This document shows positions 37,370 to 45,850 of a stretch of 64,000 bases of DNA, one piece after another. The stretch's first letter is position 1, and every line of letters starts with the position of its first letter. Made by a program: the position numbers and the translations under genes. The DNA is from Gottfriedia sp049568075 (GTDB lineage: Bacteria; Bacillota; Bacilli; Bacillales; Bacillaceae_G): assembly GCA_049568075.1 (NCBI GenBank), contig CP144911.1, one strand, 5' to 3'. The notes beneath the pieces were generated by a model. The model had not been told where the DNA came from, ran no database searches, and saw only the letters and a program-made list of their open reading frames with translations.

Positions 37370-37620
37370 TATTTGGAGTTGATAAAATAGCCCATTGTGA
37401 TAGAAAATTAGCATATTTGCTAGTTTTCCATTAGAAAGAAGCTGCTATTGTACAAGTTTTAGGACAAAAGACCTCAACTTGTATGGGTAATTTTTAAGTT
37501 TATTTGCCATTCTTTGGGATTTAATTGCAGTTTTGCTAAAATTTATTTGCGGTTCTCAAAATTAAATTGCAGTTTTGTCAATTTTAATTGCGGAAATCAG
37601 ATTTTAATTGCAGTCCATCT
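37370..37620. repeat. Dispersed repeat copy A with a tandem AATTTTAATTGCAG-like array
   Basis: About 250 bases. The leading part (GCATATTTGCTAGTTTTCC near 37412) is matched in copy B at 44.7 kb by GCATATTTGCAAGTTTTC. It is followed at about 37515-37617 by four or five imperfect units of about 21 bases, each with TTTAATTGCAG or TTTAATTGCGG and a short spacer such as TTTTGCTAAAA. See copy B at 44700-45010. No coding function. Confidence 0.65.
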
Positions 37621-37635
37621 TATTTTCATTAAAAA

Positions 37636-37672
37636 CAAGGGTTCCATTAAAGCTAGGCTTTTGGACACCCTC
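37636..37672 (-). terminator. Possible terminator of the L,D-transpeptidase gene (minus strand)
   Basis: On the minus strand AGGGTGTCC pairs loosely with GGAACCCT, followed by TTGTTTTT. It lies about 10 bases beyond the stop codon. Confidence 0.55.
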
Positions 37673-37679
37673 AAATAGA

Positions 37680-38576
37680 TTAATAATTTAATTTTTGAAC
37701 TCCATTTAATCGACTATCGAATCGGTCCTCGCCATTCGTTTTTACATTTTTCTTTAATGTAAATGTATAAAAATATGCCGACACTAACTCACGGTTATTT
37801 TCTTGAAGTTTGTCTAATAATAATTTTTTTGTACCAGCACCAACAACTCCATCACTAGTTAAGCCATTATCTAGTTGAAATGCTCTTACTGCTTGATCAG
37901 TGCCTTTAGCAAAATAGCCATCGACCCCGTTTGTAGAGTAACCTAATTTAGTTAATGTATCCTGTAGCCATTCAACCTCTGAGCCTACACTTCCAAGTTG
38001 TAAACTAGTAGGAATATCGGTAGGTTTTGTTACAACAACACTGCCAGAATCATCATCAAACAAATGATTTGCAACTGCGATGTCTTCAAATGACATGTTT
38101 GATGAAGTGATTAAAACAGTCGTATTTTTCTGTACACGATCAAATAACCATTCTACTTCTTCATCATACATTCGTACACATCCGTGACTAGCATAAGTTC
38201 CAATCGAACTTGGATTATTATTCCCGTGTATTGCATAGGTTGTACCCCATGTCCCTCTAGCATTTAAACCTAACCACCTATTCCCAAGCGGGTTCCTCGG
38301 ATCGCCACCAGGAATATTCTCTTTATAATAAGGGCGATTAACAATTTTGACGACGATTTTAAACTTGCCTTCAGGAGTTAGGTCCTGACTCTTACCAGTT
38401 GCAACTTTAAAAACTTTTACCAATTTACCATTCTCATAAAAAGCTAATCTATTAATCGATTTGTTAATAATGATAAATTGCGAAACAGGTTTTGTTTCTT
38501 CGGCGTATGTCTGAACAAAAGAAGTGCTCAAAAATAAAAGTAGTACTATGAAAAAAATAAAACAGCGCTTTAACAA
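37680..38576 (-). CDS. L,D-transpeptidase (YkuD) with C-terminal peptidoglycan-binding domain
   Basis: 298 residues with an N-terminal signal peptide (residues 1-25, RCFIFFIVLLLFLSTSFVQT), a YkuD L,D-transpeptidase domain (about 30-155) with the catalytic motif SHGCVRMYDEEVEWLF and conserved His in YAIHGNNN, and a PG_binding_1 domain (about 185-245, LQLGSVGSEVEWLQDTLTK then GVDGYFAKGT). It would crosslink or anchor peptidoglycan outside the membrane. TTG 38576 follows GGGGGG six bases upstream; the ORF is longer upstream but without a ribosome site. About 400 bases divergent from malL. Confidence 0.9.
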   Translation of the reverse strand: MLKRCFIFFIVLLLFLSTSFVQTYAEETKPVSQFIIINKSINRLAFYENGKLVKVFKVATGKSQDLTPEGKFKIVVKIVNRPYYKENIPGGDPRNPLGNRWLGLNARGTWGTTYAIHGNNNPSSIGTYASHGCVRMYDEEVEWLFDRVQKNTTVLITSSNMSFEDIAVANHLFDDDSGSVVVTKPTDIPTSLQLGSVGSEVEWLQDTLTKLGYSTNGVDGYFAKGTDQAVRAFQLDNGLTSDGVVGAGTKKLLLDKLQENNRELVSAYFYTFTLKKNVKTNGEDRFDSRLNGVQKLNY

Positions 38577-38743
38577 ATTTTTCCCCCCAACAATATATAG
38601 AAAATACATAGCTTTATATAGTATGAAAGGATTGCTTGTCCTATCTAATAAAAATAGTAAAAAAATAGTTTTATTTTAATAAGTCAAAGTCTGATATTGG
38701 GTTAAAGGTATAATACCTGTTAAGTATTATTAATAAAGAAAAA

Positions 38744-38757
38744 TGTAAATGTTTGCA
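38744..38757. promoter_or_regulatory. Possible cre site 1 upstream of malL
   Basis: TGTAAATGTTTGCA matches the CcpA consensus except for a T where C is expected. It overlaps the proposed -35 (TTGCAT, 38753). Confidence 0.5.
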
Positions 38758-38780
38758 TTAATGAACAATCTTGTTAAAAT
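38753..38780 (+). promoter_or_regulatory. Promoter of malL
   Basis: TTGCAT (38753-38758) and TAAAAT (38775-38780) are 16 bases apart. It lies about 210 bases before the start codon, next to two cre-like sites. Confidence 0.5.
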
Positions 38781-38786
38781 AGAAAA

Positions 38787-38800
38787 TGTAAGCGTTTAAA
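38787..38800. promoter_or_regulatory. Cre site 2 upstream of malL
   Basis: TGTAAGCGTTTAAA matches the CcpA consensus TGNNANCGNTNNCA except for A in place of the conserved C near its end. It lies just downstream of the likely start of transcription. Confidence 0.6.
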
Positions 38801-38989
38801 TAGGGTTTGTGGAATATTGGTTTTAAAAACTAGGACACTTTTACTACCAAAAAATGCACACGATTGCACAGTTTTAGTAAAAGGGTTTGAGATTTAAAAT
38901 TTCACGTACCATATTAAACTATTTAGAAAAAATAACAATTAAATTTTTTTAGTTTTTAAGATTTATACATAATCTAGGAGGCAATTTAA

Positions 38990-40618
38990 ATGGAGAAAAA
39001 ATGGTGGCATAATAGTGTAGTTTATCAAATATATCCTAGAAGTTTTATGGATAGTAACGCTGATGGAATCGGTGATTTAAATGGAATAATTGAAAAGCTT
39101 GATTATTTAAAGCTTTTAGGAATAGATGTTATATGGTTGAGTCCTGTATATAAATCTCCTAATGATGATAATGGTTACGATATTAGTGACTATTGTGACA
39201 TTATGGAAGAGTTCGGAACGATGAATGATATGGATGAATTAATTTCAGAAGCGAATCATCGAGGGATTAAAATCGTAATGGATTTAGTTGTGAATCATAC
39301 ATCTGATGAGCATCCGTGGTTCATTGAATCTAGAAAGAGCAAAGATAACCCATATAGAGACTATTATGTTTGGAGAGATCCTGTGAACGGAAGAGAACCA
39401 AATGACCTTCCTTCTGTATTCAGTGGCAGTGCATGGGAATACGATGAACAATCTGGACAATACTTCTTGCATTTATTTAGTAGAAGGCAGCCAGATTTAA
39501 ATTGGGAAAATCTAAAAGTACACGAAGAAGTATATAATATGATGAACTTTTGGCTTGATAAAGGAATTGGTGGGTTCCGAATGGATGTAATTGATTTAAT
39601 TGGGAAGATTCCTGATCAAGAGATTACAGCAAATGGTCCAAAGCTACATGAATATTTGCAAGAGATGAATAAAAAGACTTTTGGAAATCATGATGTGCTA
39701 ACTGTTGGTGAAACTTGGGGAGCAACGCCAGAAATTGCAAAGCTTTATTCGGATCCAGTTCGAAATGAATTAAATATGATTTTTCAATTTGAGCATATTG
39801 GTCTTGATCAAGAAGAAGGGAAGGAAAAATGGGATTTAAAGCCACTAAATTTGTTGGAGTTAAAAGAAGTTTTTAATAAGTGGCAAACTCAGCTTGATGG
39901 AAAGGCTTGGAATAGCTTGTTCTGGAACAATCATGATTTACCACGAATTGTTTCTAGGTGGGGTAATGATAAGGAATATCGTATTGAAAGTGCGAAAATG
40001 CTTGCTACAATCCTTCATTTAATGCAAGGTACACCTTATATTTATCAAGGTGAAGAAATTGGAATGACAAATATTCGATTTGAAAGCATAGATGAATATG
40101 ACGATATTGAAACGAAAAATATGTATAATGACCGTATTTCAAAAGGATACAAGCATGAAGACATAATGGAATCGATTTATACAAAAGGTAGAGACAATGC
40201 ACGTACTCCAATGCAATGGAATGGAGAAAAGCATGGAGGTTTTACAAAAGGAACCCCTTGGTTAACAGTAAATCCGAATTTTACTAAAATAAATGTTGAA
40301 CAATCGATAAACGATCCAGATTCAATTTTTCATCATTATCGCCAGTTAATTCAATTGCGAAAAGAAAATCCTGCAATTGTTTATGGTTCTTTTAAAATGC
40401 TTGCTGAAAAAGATGAAAAAGTATTTGCATATGAAAGACAGTATAATGGCGAAAAATTCCTAGTTGTAGTTAACTTTACAAATGAGGAATCAAAATTTAG
40501 TCATAGTAATAGCTATGATGAAGTAAGTATAATTTTAAGTAATTATAAAGATTCAAGCTTAACGGGTGTGAATAATAGCTTAAGACCGTATGAAGCAATT
40601 GTTTGTAAAATTAAATAA
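38990..40618 (+). CDS. malL: Oligo-1,6-glucosidase (GH13)
   Basis: 542 residues, cytoplasmic. It releases glucose from isomaltose-type oligosaccharides. GH13 motifs are intact: DLVVNHTSDEHPWF (region I), GFRMDVIDLIG with nucleophile Asp about 199, TVGETWG with acid/base Glu about 241 and WNNHDLPR (region IV). The residue after the nucleophile is Val (about 200), the form associated with alpha-1,6 specificity in this subfamily. The sequence SRKSKDNPYRDYYVW resembles MalL rather than trehalose-6-phosphate hydrolase TreA. Two cre-like sites lie upstream, so glucose repression is likely. AGGAGG precedes ATG 38990. Confidence 0.9.
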   Translation: MEKKWWHNSVVYQIYPRSFMDSNADGIGDLNGIIEKLDYLKLLGIDVIWLSPVYKSPNDDNGYDISDYCDIMEEFGTMNDMDELISEANHRGIKIVMDLVVNHTSDEHPWFIESRKSKDNPYRDYYVWRDPVNGREPNDLPSVFSGSAWEYDEQSGQYFLHLFSRRQPDLNWENLKVHEEVYNMMNFWLDKGIGGFRMDVIDLIGKIPDQEITANGPKLHEYLQEMNKKTFGNHDVLTVGETWGATPEIAKLYSDPVRNELNMIFQFEHIGLDQEEGKEKWDLKPLNLLELKEVFNKWQTQLDGKAWNSLFWNNHDLPRIVSRWGNDKEYRIESAKMLATILHLMQGTPYIYQGEEIGMTNIRFESIDEYDDIETKNMYNDRISKGYKHEDIMESIYTKGRDNARTPMQWNGEKHGGFTKGTPWLTVNPNFTKINVEQSINDPDSIFHHYRQLIQLRKENPAIVYGSFKMLAEKDEKVFAYERQYNGEKFLVVVNFTNEESKFSHSNSYDEVSIILSNYKDSSLTGVNNSLRPYEAIVCKIK

Positions 40619-40638
40619 TTAAATTTATTAAAAATAGT

Positions 40639-40668
40639 TTGACATTTCAAAGTCCACTCGTATATGAT
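40639..40668 (+). promoter_or_regulatory. Promoter of the ABC-exporter attenuator leader
   Basis: TTGACA (40639-40644) and TATGAT (40663-40668) with an 18-base spacer. Transcription would start near 40675, giving a leader of about 325 bases before the first ABC gene. Confidence 0.75.
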
Positions 40669-40700
40669 AAGAATATCAAATAAGAAGGAGGTAGGTTAAC

Positions 40701-40790
40701 ATGATGATTGTAAGAAAATTAAACTGTGAAGCATCACAAAATTTCATAATGATTATGAACCCTATCTCTACGCAGGACGGACCACGTTGA
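40701..40790 (+). CDS. 29-residue leader peptide of the ABC exporter operon
   Basis: ATG 40701 follows AAGGAGG (40685-40691) by nine bases and encodes 29 residues starting MMIVRKLNCEAS and ending NPISTQDGPR. It is followed by two tandem terminators and then the ABC genes. In Bacillus subtilis the exporter bmrCD is preceded by a translated leader, bmrB, whose translation by drug-stalled ribosomes allows readthrough. The layout here is similar. The identity with BmrB is not established; the role is inferred from position. Confidence 0.7.
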   Translation: MMIVRKLNCEASQNFIMIMNPISTQDGPR

Positions 40791-40814
40791 AATTTAGATT
40801 TCAATTGACGATCT

Positions 40815-40847
40815 AGCCATGGGTTTATATTACCCATGGCTTTTTTG
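40815..40847 (+). terminator. Attenuator terminator T1
   Basis: AGCCATGGGT (40815-40824) and ACCCATGGCT (40832-40841) form a perfect stem followed by TTTTTT. It lies 25 bases after the leader-peptide stop. Confidence 0.9.
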
Positions 40848-40849
40848 TG

Positions 40850-40884
40850 CCAAAAATAAACGATTCATTTCTGTTTATTTTTGG
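40850..40884 (+). other. Perfect inverted repeat between T1 and T2
   Basis: CCAAAAATAAAC (40850-40861) pairs perfectly with GTTTATTTTTGG (40873-40884). It sits between the two terminators and may be part of the switching structure. Confidence 0.7.
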
Positions 40885-40901
40885 GCGAAACGTTTCTTTA
40901 T

Positions 40902-40937
40902 GGCCATGGGATATGGAAAATATTCCCATGGTCTTTT
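40902..40937 (+). terminator. Attenuator terminator T2
   Basis: GGCCATGGGATAT pairs with AATATTCCCATGGTC, then TTTTT. It shares the CCATGGG core with T1, so arms of T1 and T2 could also pair with each other. Confidence 0.85.
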
Positions 40938-41000
40938 TGTTGTCAAAAAAAGTGGAGGGTTGCGTAGAGTTAGGTTAATTGATACAAGGGAGGTATAATT

Positions 41001-42737
41001 TTGTCTCGAATTTTAAAATATGTCTTTAGGCATAAGCTTTCATTTATTATTGGTTCAATTTCAATGGTTTTAGTAATAGGTGTGGATCATTTAATTCCTT
41101 ATTTACAAATGATTCTTATCGATGATGGTATTACGAAAGGAAAAGCATCTGTTGTCCTACCAGTTATTGGAGGGATTATAGGTGTCACAATCATTAAATC
41201 AATTTTTGGTTATGTAAAAGAATATTTATATGACTTAGTAAGTTCGAAGGTACATGAAGATATAAAAAATGATATGTTCAAGCATATTCAAAGTTTTGAA
41301 TTTAAGTATTTTGACTCGATGAATACGGGTGAATTACTTTCAAGAATTAATGAAGATGTCGAAAATATCTGGCAAACAATTGCGTTTGGACTAAGATTGT
41401 TTGTTGAAAATATTATTTATTTTACTGTCAGTACAGTTATCTTATTTTTAATTAATTGGCAGCTTGCACTAATCTGTTTAGCAATTATGATCCCAATTGG
41501 ATATATGGGGACGCGTCTAAATCGCTTACTTAATAAAGGTTACGGTAAAATAAGTGACCATACAGCTGAAATCAATACAACAGCTCAACAAAATATTGCG
41601 GGTGTAAGATTGGTTAAAGCATTTGCTAGAGAAAAGCATGAGACTTTGAAATTTTTGAAAATGAATCGTGGCTATTATGATTTAAATATGGCTCAAGCTA
41701 AAACAATGCGTAAATATTTTCCTAATATTGAATTTCTAACAAATATTGCGCTTGTAGCAATGATTATCCTCGGTGGATATTTCGTTTTACAAAATAGTAT
41801 GACGCTAGGTGAACTAGTTGCATTTAGTGGATATATTTGGAACTTAATTTGGCCGATGAGAATGTTAGGCTGGTTAACAGATGTACTTTCTAAAAACCAA
41901 GCTTCTGCGAAGAAGATTTTTGAAATTTTAGATCGTAAAACTACAATTGAAAACAAGGAAGGTGCATATACACCGAATCTAGTTGACGGTTCAGTAGAAT
42001 ATAAAAATGTAAGTTTCAAATACAATGATGAAATTGTCTTAAAAGATATTAATCTATATATTCCAAGCGGTAGTAAAGTAGCGATTATGGGAACGACAGG
42101 TGCTGGGAAATCTTCAATTCTTCATCTGATTGGACGCTCATACGATGTGGCTAAAGGAGAAGTTCTAGTAGATGGCGTTAATGTGAAAGATTTTAATCTT
42201 ACATCTTTACGTCAAAATATGTCTCTCGTTTCTCAAGATACTTTCCTTTTCTCAGATACGATTGAAAACAATATTAAACTAGGAAACCCAGAAGCTACAA
42301 TGGATGAAATACGTGAGGCTTGCCGTATTGCTTGTTGTTTAGACTTTATTGAAGATCTAGAAGAAGGTTTCAACACAGAAATTGGTGAACGAGGTATTGG
42401 TTTATCTGGTGGCCAAAAACAACGTATATCAATTGCCCGCGCATTACTAAGAAACGCTCCAATCCTAATTTTAGATGATGCAACTTCTGCATTAGATATG
42501 GAAACGGAGTATGAATTATTACACAATTTAAATAAACGTTTCTCGCATAGTACAACATTTATCATTGCTCACCGTATTTCTGCAGTAAAAAATGCCGATG
42601 TAATTTTATTTGTTGAAAATGGAGAAATAGTTGAAAAAGGAAATCATAAACAATTACTTGATAAAAAAGGAAGATACTTTGAAGTGTACGAAGAACAATT
42701 CAAAGATTTTGAAACAGTAGAAAGCGGGGTGGTCTAA
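41001..42737 (+). CDS. Heterodimeric ABC exporter subunit 1 (membrane + ATPase)
   Basis: 578 residues: six transmembrane helices (about 1-310) followed by an ATPase with Walker A GTTGAGKSS, Q-loop, signature LSGGQKQRISIARALL, Walker B ILILDDATSALD and the H-loop IIAHR. The Asp-Asp in LILDDATS replaces the usual Asp-Glu and marks the degenerate site of heterodimeric exporters. TTG 41001 follows GGGAGG. The stop overlaps the next start as TAATG, so the subunits are coupled. Length and pairing resemble BmrC/YfiB-type multidrug exporters; substrates are not predictable. Confidence 0.9.
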   Translation: MSRILKYVFRHKLSFIIGSISMVLVIGVDHLIPYLQMILIDDGITKGKASVVLPVIGGIIGVTIIKSIFGYVKEYLYDLVSSKVHEDIKNDMFKHIQSFEFKYFDSMNTGELLSRINEDVENIWQTIAFGLRLFVENIIYFTVSTVILFLINWQLALICLAIMIPIGYMGTRLNRLLNKGYGKISDHTAEINTTAQQNIAGVRLVKAFAREKHETLKFLKMNRGYYDLNMAQAKTMRKYFPNIEFLTNIALVAMIILGGYFVLQNSMTLGELVAFSGYIWNLIWPMRMLGWLTDVLSKNQASAKKIFEILDRKTTIENKEGAYTPNLVDGSVEYKNVSFKYNDEIVLKDINLYIPSGSKVAIMGTTGAGKSSILHLIGRSYDVAKGEVLVDGVNVKDFNLTSLRQNMSLVSQDTFLFSDTIENNIKLGNPEATMDEIREACRIACCLDFIEDLEEGFNTEIGERGIGLSGGQKQRISIARALLRNAPILILDDATSALDMETEYELLHNLNKRFSHSTTFIIAHRISAVKNADVILFVENGEIVEKGNHKQLLDKKGRYFEVYEEQFKDFETVESGVV

Positions 42738-44524
42738 TGGCACAAAATACGATTAATCGTGATGAAGACCAACTAAATCGGAGTAAAACCGAGCTTATTC
42801 TTAGGCTCGGGACGTATTTAAAACCATATAAATTAAAAACATTTTCCGTTATTTGTTTAATGTTATTTGTAATGATTATTGGGATATTAAACCCATATTT
42901 ACTAAAGGTAGCGATTGATACAAATATTAAAAATCACGATGTAAAAGGGCTCATAATGATTGGAGCTGTACTATTAGCTCTAAATTTCTTAGCAATGATT
43001 GCCTCGAAAATACGTTGGACGATGATTAGCTCCGTTACAAATAATATTTTAGTAAATATTCGTCATGAGCTTTACACCCATATTCAAAAACTTTCATTTA
43101 CGTTTTTTGATAATCGACCAGTAGGGAAAATTTTGGCTCGTGTAATGGGGGATATTAGTGCTCTCCAAAATTTATTCAACCAAAGTATTCAAACATTAAT
43201 TCCGGAATTACTAAGCTTAGTTTGCGTTACAGTCGTAATGTTTATCTTAAATGTAAAACTTGCAATCGCATCAGTATCAATTCTTCCATTTTTGGCTGTT
43301 GCCATGTTTTATATTGAAACACGTGCACGTAAAAGATGGGATGATTACAGAAAAAAACGTTCAAATTTAATTGCGTTTATACATGAAGATTTTTCAGGAA
43401 TAAAAGTAGTTCAGTCCTTTGCGAAAGAAAAAGATAAAGAAAAAGACTTCAAAGAAAAGGTTTCTGAATTAATGGGCTCATTCATGAGGGCAGTAAAAAT
43501 GAATGACTTCTTCTGGCCATTAGTTGAGCTTTCTTGGGGTGTTGGTACTGTAATTGTATTTTATGTTGGATATAAGCTTGTAACTAGTCAAGATATTGAA
43601 GTCGGAACATTAATCGCATTTTCAATGTATATTGGCATGTTCTGGCGTCCAATTATGAACTTATCTAACTTTTATAATACATTAATATCAAACTTCTCGG
43701 CAGCTGATCGTATTTTTGACATTATGGATATTGATCCAGAAATTATTAGTGAAGAAAATGCACCTCCAATTGGACGAATTAATGGTGAAGTTCAATTTAG
43801 AAATGTGACTTTTGGTTATGATGAAAAATCTACAGTCCTAAAAAATGTAAATTTCACAATAAATCCTGGTGAAAAAATTGCATTGGTAGGTGCAACCGGA
43901 GCAGGGAAAACGACGATTGTTTCACTTTTAAGTCGATTCTATGATCCTTTAAAAGGTGAAATCTTAGTAGATGGTAACGATATTAAAAAAGTAGATTTAG
44001 AATCTTTTAGAAGTCAAATGGGAATTATGCTACAAGATACATTCCTTTTCTCAACATCGATTATGGAAAATATTCGATACGGTAAATTAAACGCTACAGA
44101 TGAAGAAGTAATTGCTGCAGCTAAAGCAGTTCATGCACATGACTTTATTATTAAAATGGAGAATGGGTATGATACGGATGTAAACGAGAGGGGTTCAAGA
44201 CTTTCATTAGGTCAAAGACAATTAATCTCTTTTGCTCGTGCTCTACTAGCTGATCCTAGAATTTTGATATTAGATGAAGCTACTTCGAATATCGATACAC
44301 ATACAGAGAAGCTTGTCCAAAATGGAATTGAAAAGCTATTAGAAGGTCGTACTTCATTTGTCATTGCCCACCGATTATCAACAATTCGTGACTGCGACAA
44401 AATTATGGTAATCGGAAACGGAAATGTCGAGGAAAGCGGTACACATGAGGAGTTATTAGCATTAAAAGGACATTATTATAAATTATACATGGCGCAGTAT
44501 AGCTTTATTAATGATGGAGCATAA
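42737..44524 (+). CDS. Heterodimeric ABC exporter subunit 2 (membrane + ATPase)
   Basis: 595 residues, same layout as subunit 1, with a longer, charged N-terminus (NRDEDQLNRSKTELILRLG). Walker A is GATGAGKTT, signature LSLGQRQLISFARALL and Walker B ILILDEATSNID with the catalytic Glu, so this subunit carries the fully functional site. Asp-Glu here and Asp-Asp in subunit 1 fit an asymmetric heterodimer. ATG 42737 overlaps the previous stop. A terminator follows directly. Confidence 0.92.
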   Translation: MAQNTINRDEDQLNRSKTELILRLGTYLKPYKLKTFSVICLMLFVMIIGILNPYLLKVAIDTNIKNHDVKGLIMIGAVLLALNFLAMIASKIRWTMISSVTNNILVNIRHELYTHIQKLSFTFFDNRPVGKILARVMGDISALQNLFNQSIQTLIPELLSLVCVTVVMFILNVKLAIASVSILPFLAVAMFYIETRARKRWDDYRKKRSNLIAFIHEDFSGIKVVQSFAKEKDKEKDFKEKVSELMGSFMRAVKMNDFFWPLVELSWGVGTVIVFYVGYKLVTSQDIEVGTLIAFSMYIGMFWRPIMNLSNFYNTLISNFSAADRIFDIMDIDPEIISEENAPPIGRINGEVQFRNVTFGYDEKSTVLKNVNFTINPGEKIALVGATGAGKTTIVSLLSRFYDPLKGEILVDGNDIKKVDLESFRSQMGIMLQDTFLFSTSIMENIRYGKLNATDEEVIAAAKAVHAHDFIIKMENGYDTDVNERGSRLSLGQRQLISFARALLADPRILILDEATSNIDTHTEKLVQNGIEKLLEGRTSFVIAHRLSTIRDCDKIMVIGNGNVEESGTHEELLALKGHYYKLYMAQYSFINDGA

Positions 44525-44545
44525 TTGATTTGTTTTAACTAGATT

Positions 44546-44598
44546 GGGGCTGTCTCAAAAGTCAGGTTAACTGACGTATGAGCGGCTCTTTTTTATTT
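44546..44598 (+). terminator. Terminator after the ABC pair
   Basis: GGGGCTGTCTC at 44546 pairs with GTATGAGCGGCTC, with an inner GTCAG/CTGAC stem and a TTTTTT tail. Confidence 0.85.
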
Positions 44599-44699
44599 GA
44601 AAATATACTGCTGCTATGTGTGAGGGTATTTCAACGGCGTTTTTCATTTGTAGTTGATCTAATCTAGCTTTTTTAGCTATTTTTGTATGTTCTTATCAA

Positions 44700-45010
44700 G
44701 TTTTTATTTAGACAGAAGGCATATTTGCAAGTTTTCTATTTGAAATAATCTGCTTTTGTCTGTTATTTAGGACGGAATACCTTAACTGGTAGGGGTACTT
44801 TTAAACTTTAATTGCGGTTATTAGGATTTTAATTGTAGTTATGCTAAAAATTGCGATTTTCAAATTTTAATTGCAGTTTCACTAATTTTAATTGCGATTT
44901 TCAGATTTTAATTGCAGTCCCTTGTTTAATTTCGATTCTCAAATTTTAATTGCACTTTCATAAACTTTAATTGCAATTCTAAAAACCTTATTTGTAGGTA
45001 GGACATCCAT
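44700..45010. repeat. Dispersed repeat copy B with a tandem TTTTAATTGCAG-like array
   Basis: About 310 bases in the ABC-YcxB intergenic gap. It shares the leading part of copy A (GCATATTTGCAAGTTTTC against GCATATTTGCTAGTTTTC) and then has nine or so imperfect units of about 20-22 bases: TTTTAATTGCAGTTTC, TTTTAATTGCGATTTTCAG, TTTTAATTGCACTTTC and so on. The units often alternate AG/CG after TTGC. No open frame is seen. Confidence 0.65.
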
Positions 45011-45197
45011 TTTTATGCCAAAAATCTAAAATTAGAAACTTGAAAATGAATTATTACGAATTTTTAATAAAAGAATTAATTCTATGAATCTTGAAAAATC
45101 AACTTAACATAAGTAGATGAAATATCTTTATTTTCTGTTTTTTTCTAATGTTAAAATAGTAGTGATTAAAATATTTTTGCGAAAATGGAGGTCAAGT

Positions 45198-45725
45198 ATG
45201 AAACTTAATTATGAAATTAATTTGGATGATTATATTGAATTTAATTTACATCACTTAAAACACTCTAAAACTGTTCAAAAGTCTTTAATTAACCAACGAT
45301 TTGCTGTGAGTTTAATCTATTTAGTAATACCATTTTTAATTTCCTTTCTTTTCAACCAACCGCTTTTTGGTTATTTACTTGCCTTTTCGTTAGCAGCTAT
45401 TCTTTGGTTCATTTATTTTCCAAAGTATTTCTACCGTTCATCAAAAAACAAAATAATTAAGCATTTAACTGAAAAGAACGATCAATCATTATTCGGCGAA
45501 CATTCTCTAAAGGTAGATGAGAATGGGATTAAAGAAATTACACAATCAAGTGTTCATGAAATAAAGTGGGATGATATAGTTGAAATAAAGGGAACGAAGA
45601 ATTACTTTTATATTTACTTTACAAGTATGCAAGCCATTGTAGTGCCACTAGAAGCAATAAAAGATGACATGGAAAGATTATTACAATTTTACAGGAAATA
45701 TAATATTCAAGTTTTATATTGCTAG
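45198..45725 (+). CDS. YcxB-like membrane protein
   Basis: 175 residues: two hydrophobic helices (about 45-82, FAVSLIYLVIPFLISFLF and LLAFSLAAILWFIYFP) followed by a C-terminal domain of the YcxB type (EHSLKVDENGIKEITQSS, then KWDDIVEIKGTKNYFYIYF and AIVVPLEAIKDD). Its function is unknown. ATG 45198 follows GGAGG; an upstream in-frame ATG (45117) would add 27 residues without a ribosome site. It lies between the repeat copy B and the helicase gene, with its own terminator. Confidence 0.78.
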   Translation: MKLNYEINLDDYIEFNLHHLKHSKTVQKSLINQRFAVSLIYLVIPFLISFLFNQPLFGYLLAFSLAAILWFIYFPKYFYRSSKNKIIKHLTEKNDQSLFGEHSLKVDENGIKEITQSSVHEIKWDDIVEIKGTKNYFYIYFTSMQAIVVPLEAIKDDMERLLQFYRKYNIQVLYC

Positions 45726-45748
45726 TTGAATAGTGTATTCTAATCTCT

Positions 45749-45786
45749 AAAAGTTCAAGTTATTTTGACTTGGACTTTTTTTATTG
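45749..45786 (+). terminator. Terminator after the YcxB-like gene
   Basis: AAAAGTTCAAGT pairs with ACTTGGACTTTTTTT. Confidence 0.88.
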
Positions 45787-45850
45787 TTACTTTTCATTCT
45801 TAATCAAGAAAGAAGAATTATGATAAAATGTAAAAAAGGAGGGTACTCAC

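Noticed and set aside
44546..44598. Insertion-sequence end, because of GGGGCTGTCTCAAAAGTC
   Set aside because: The stretch forms a symmetrical hairpin with a T-run right after the ABC operon and no transposase is near, so it is a terminator.
44700..45010. CRISPR array in the AATTTTAATTGCAG repeats
   Set aside because: Units are imperfect and only about 21 bases in all; there are no unique spacers of constant length and no cas genes.
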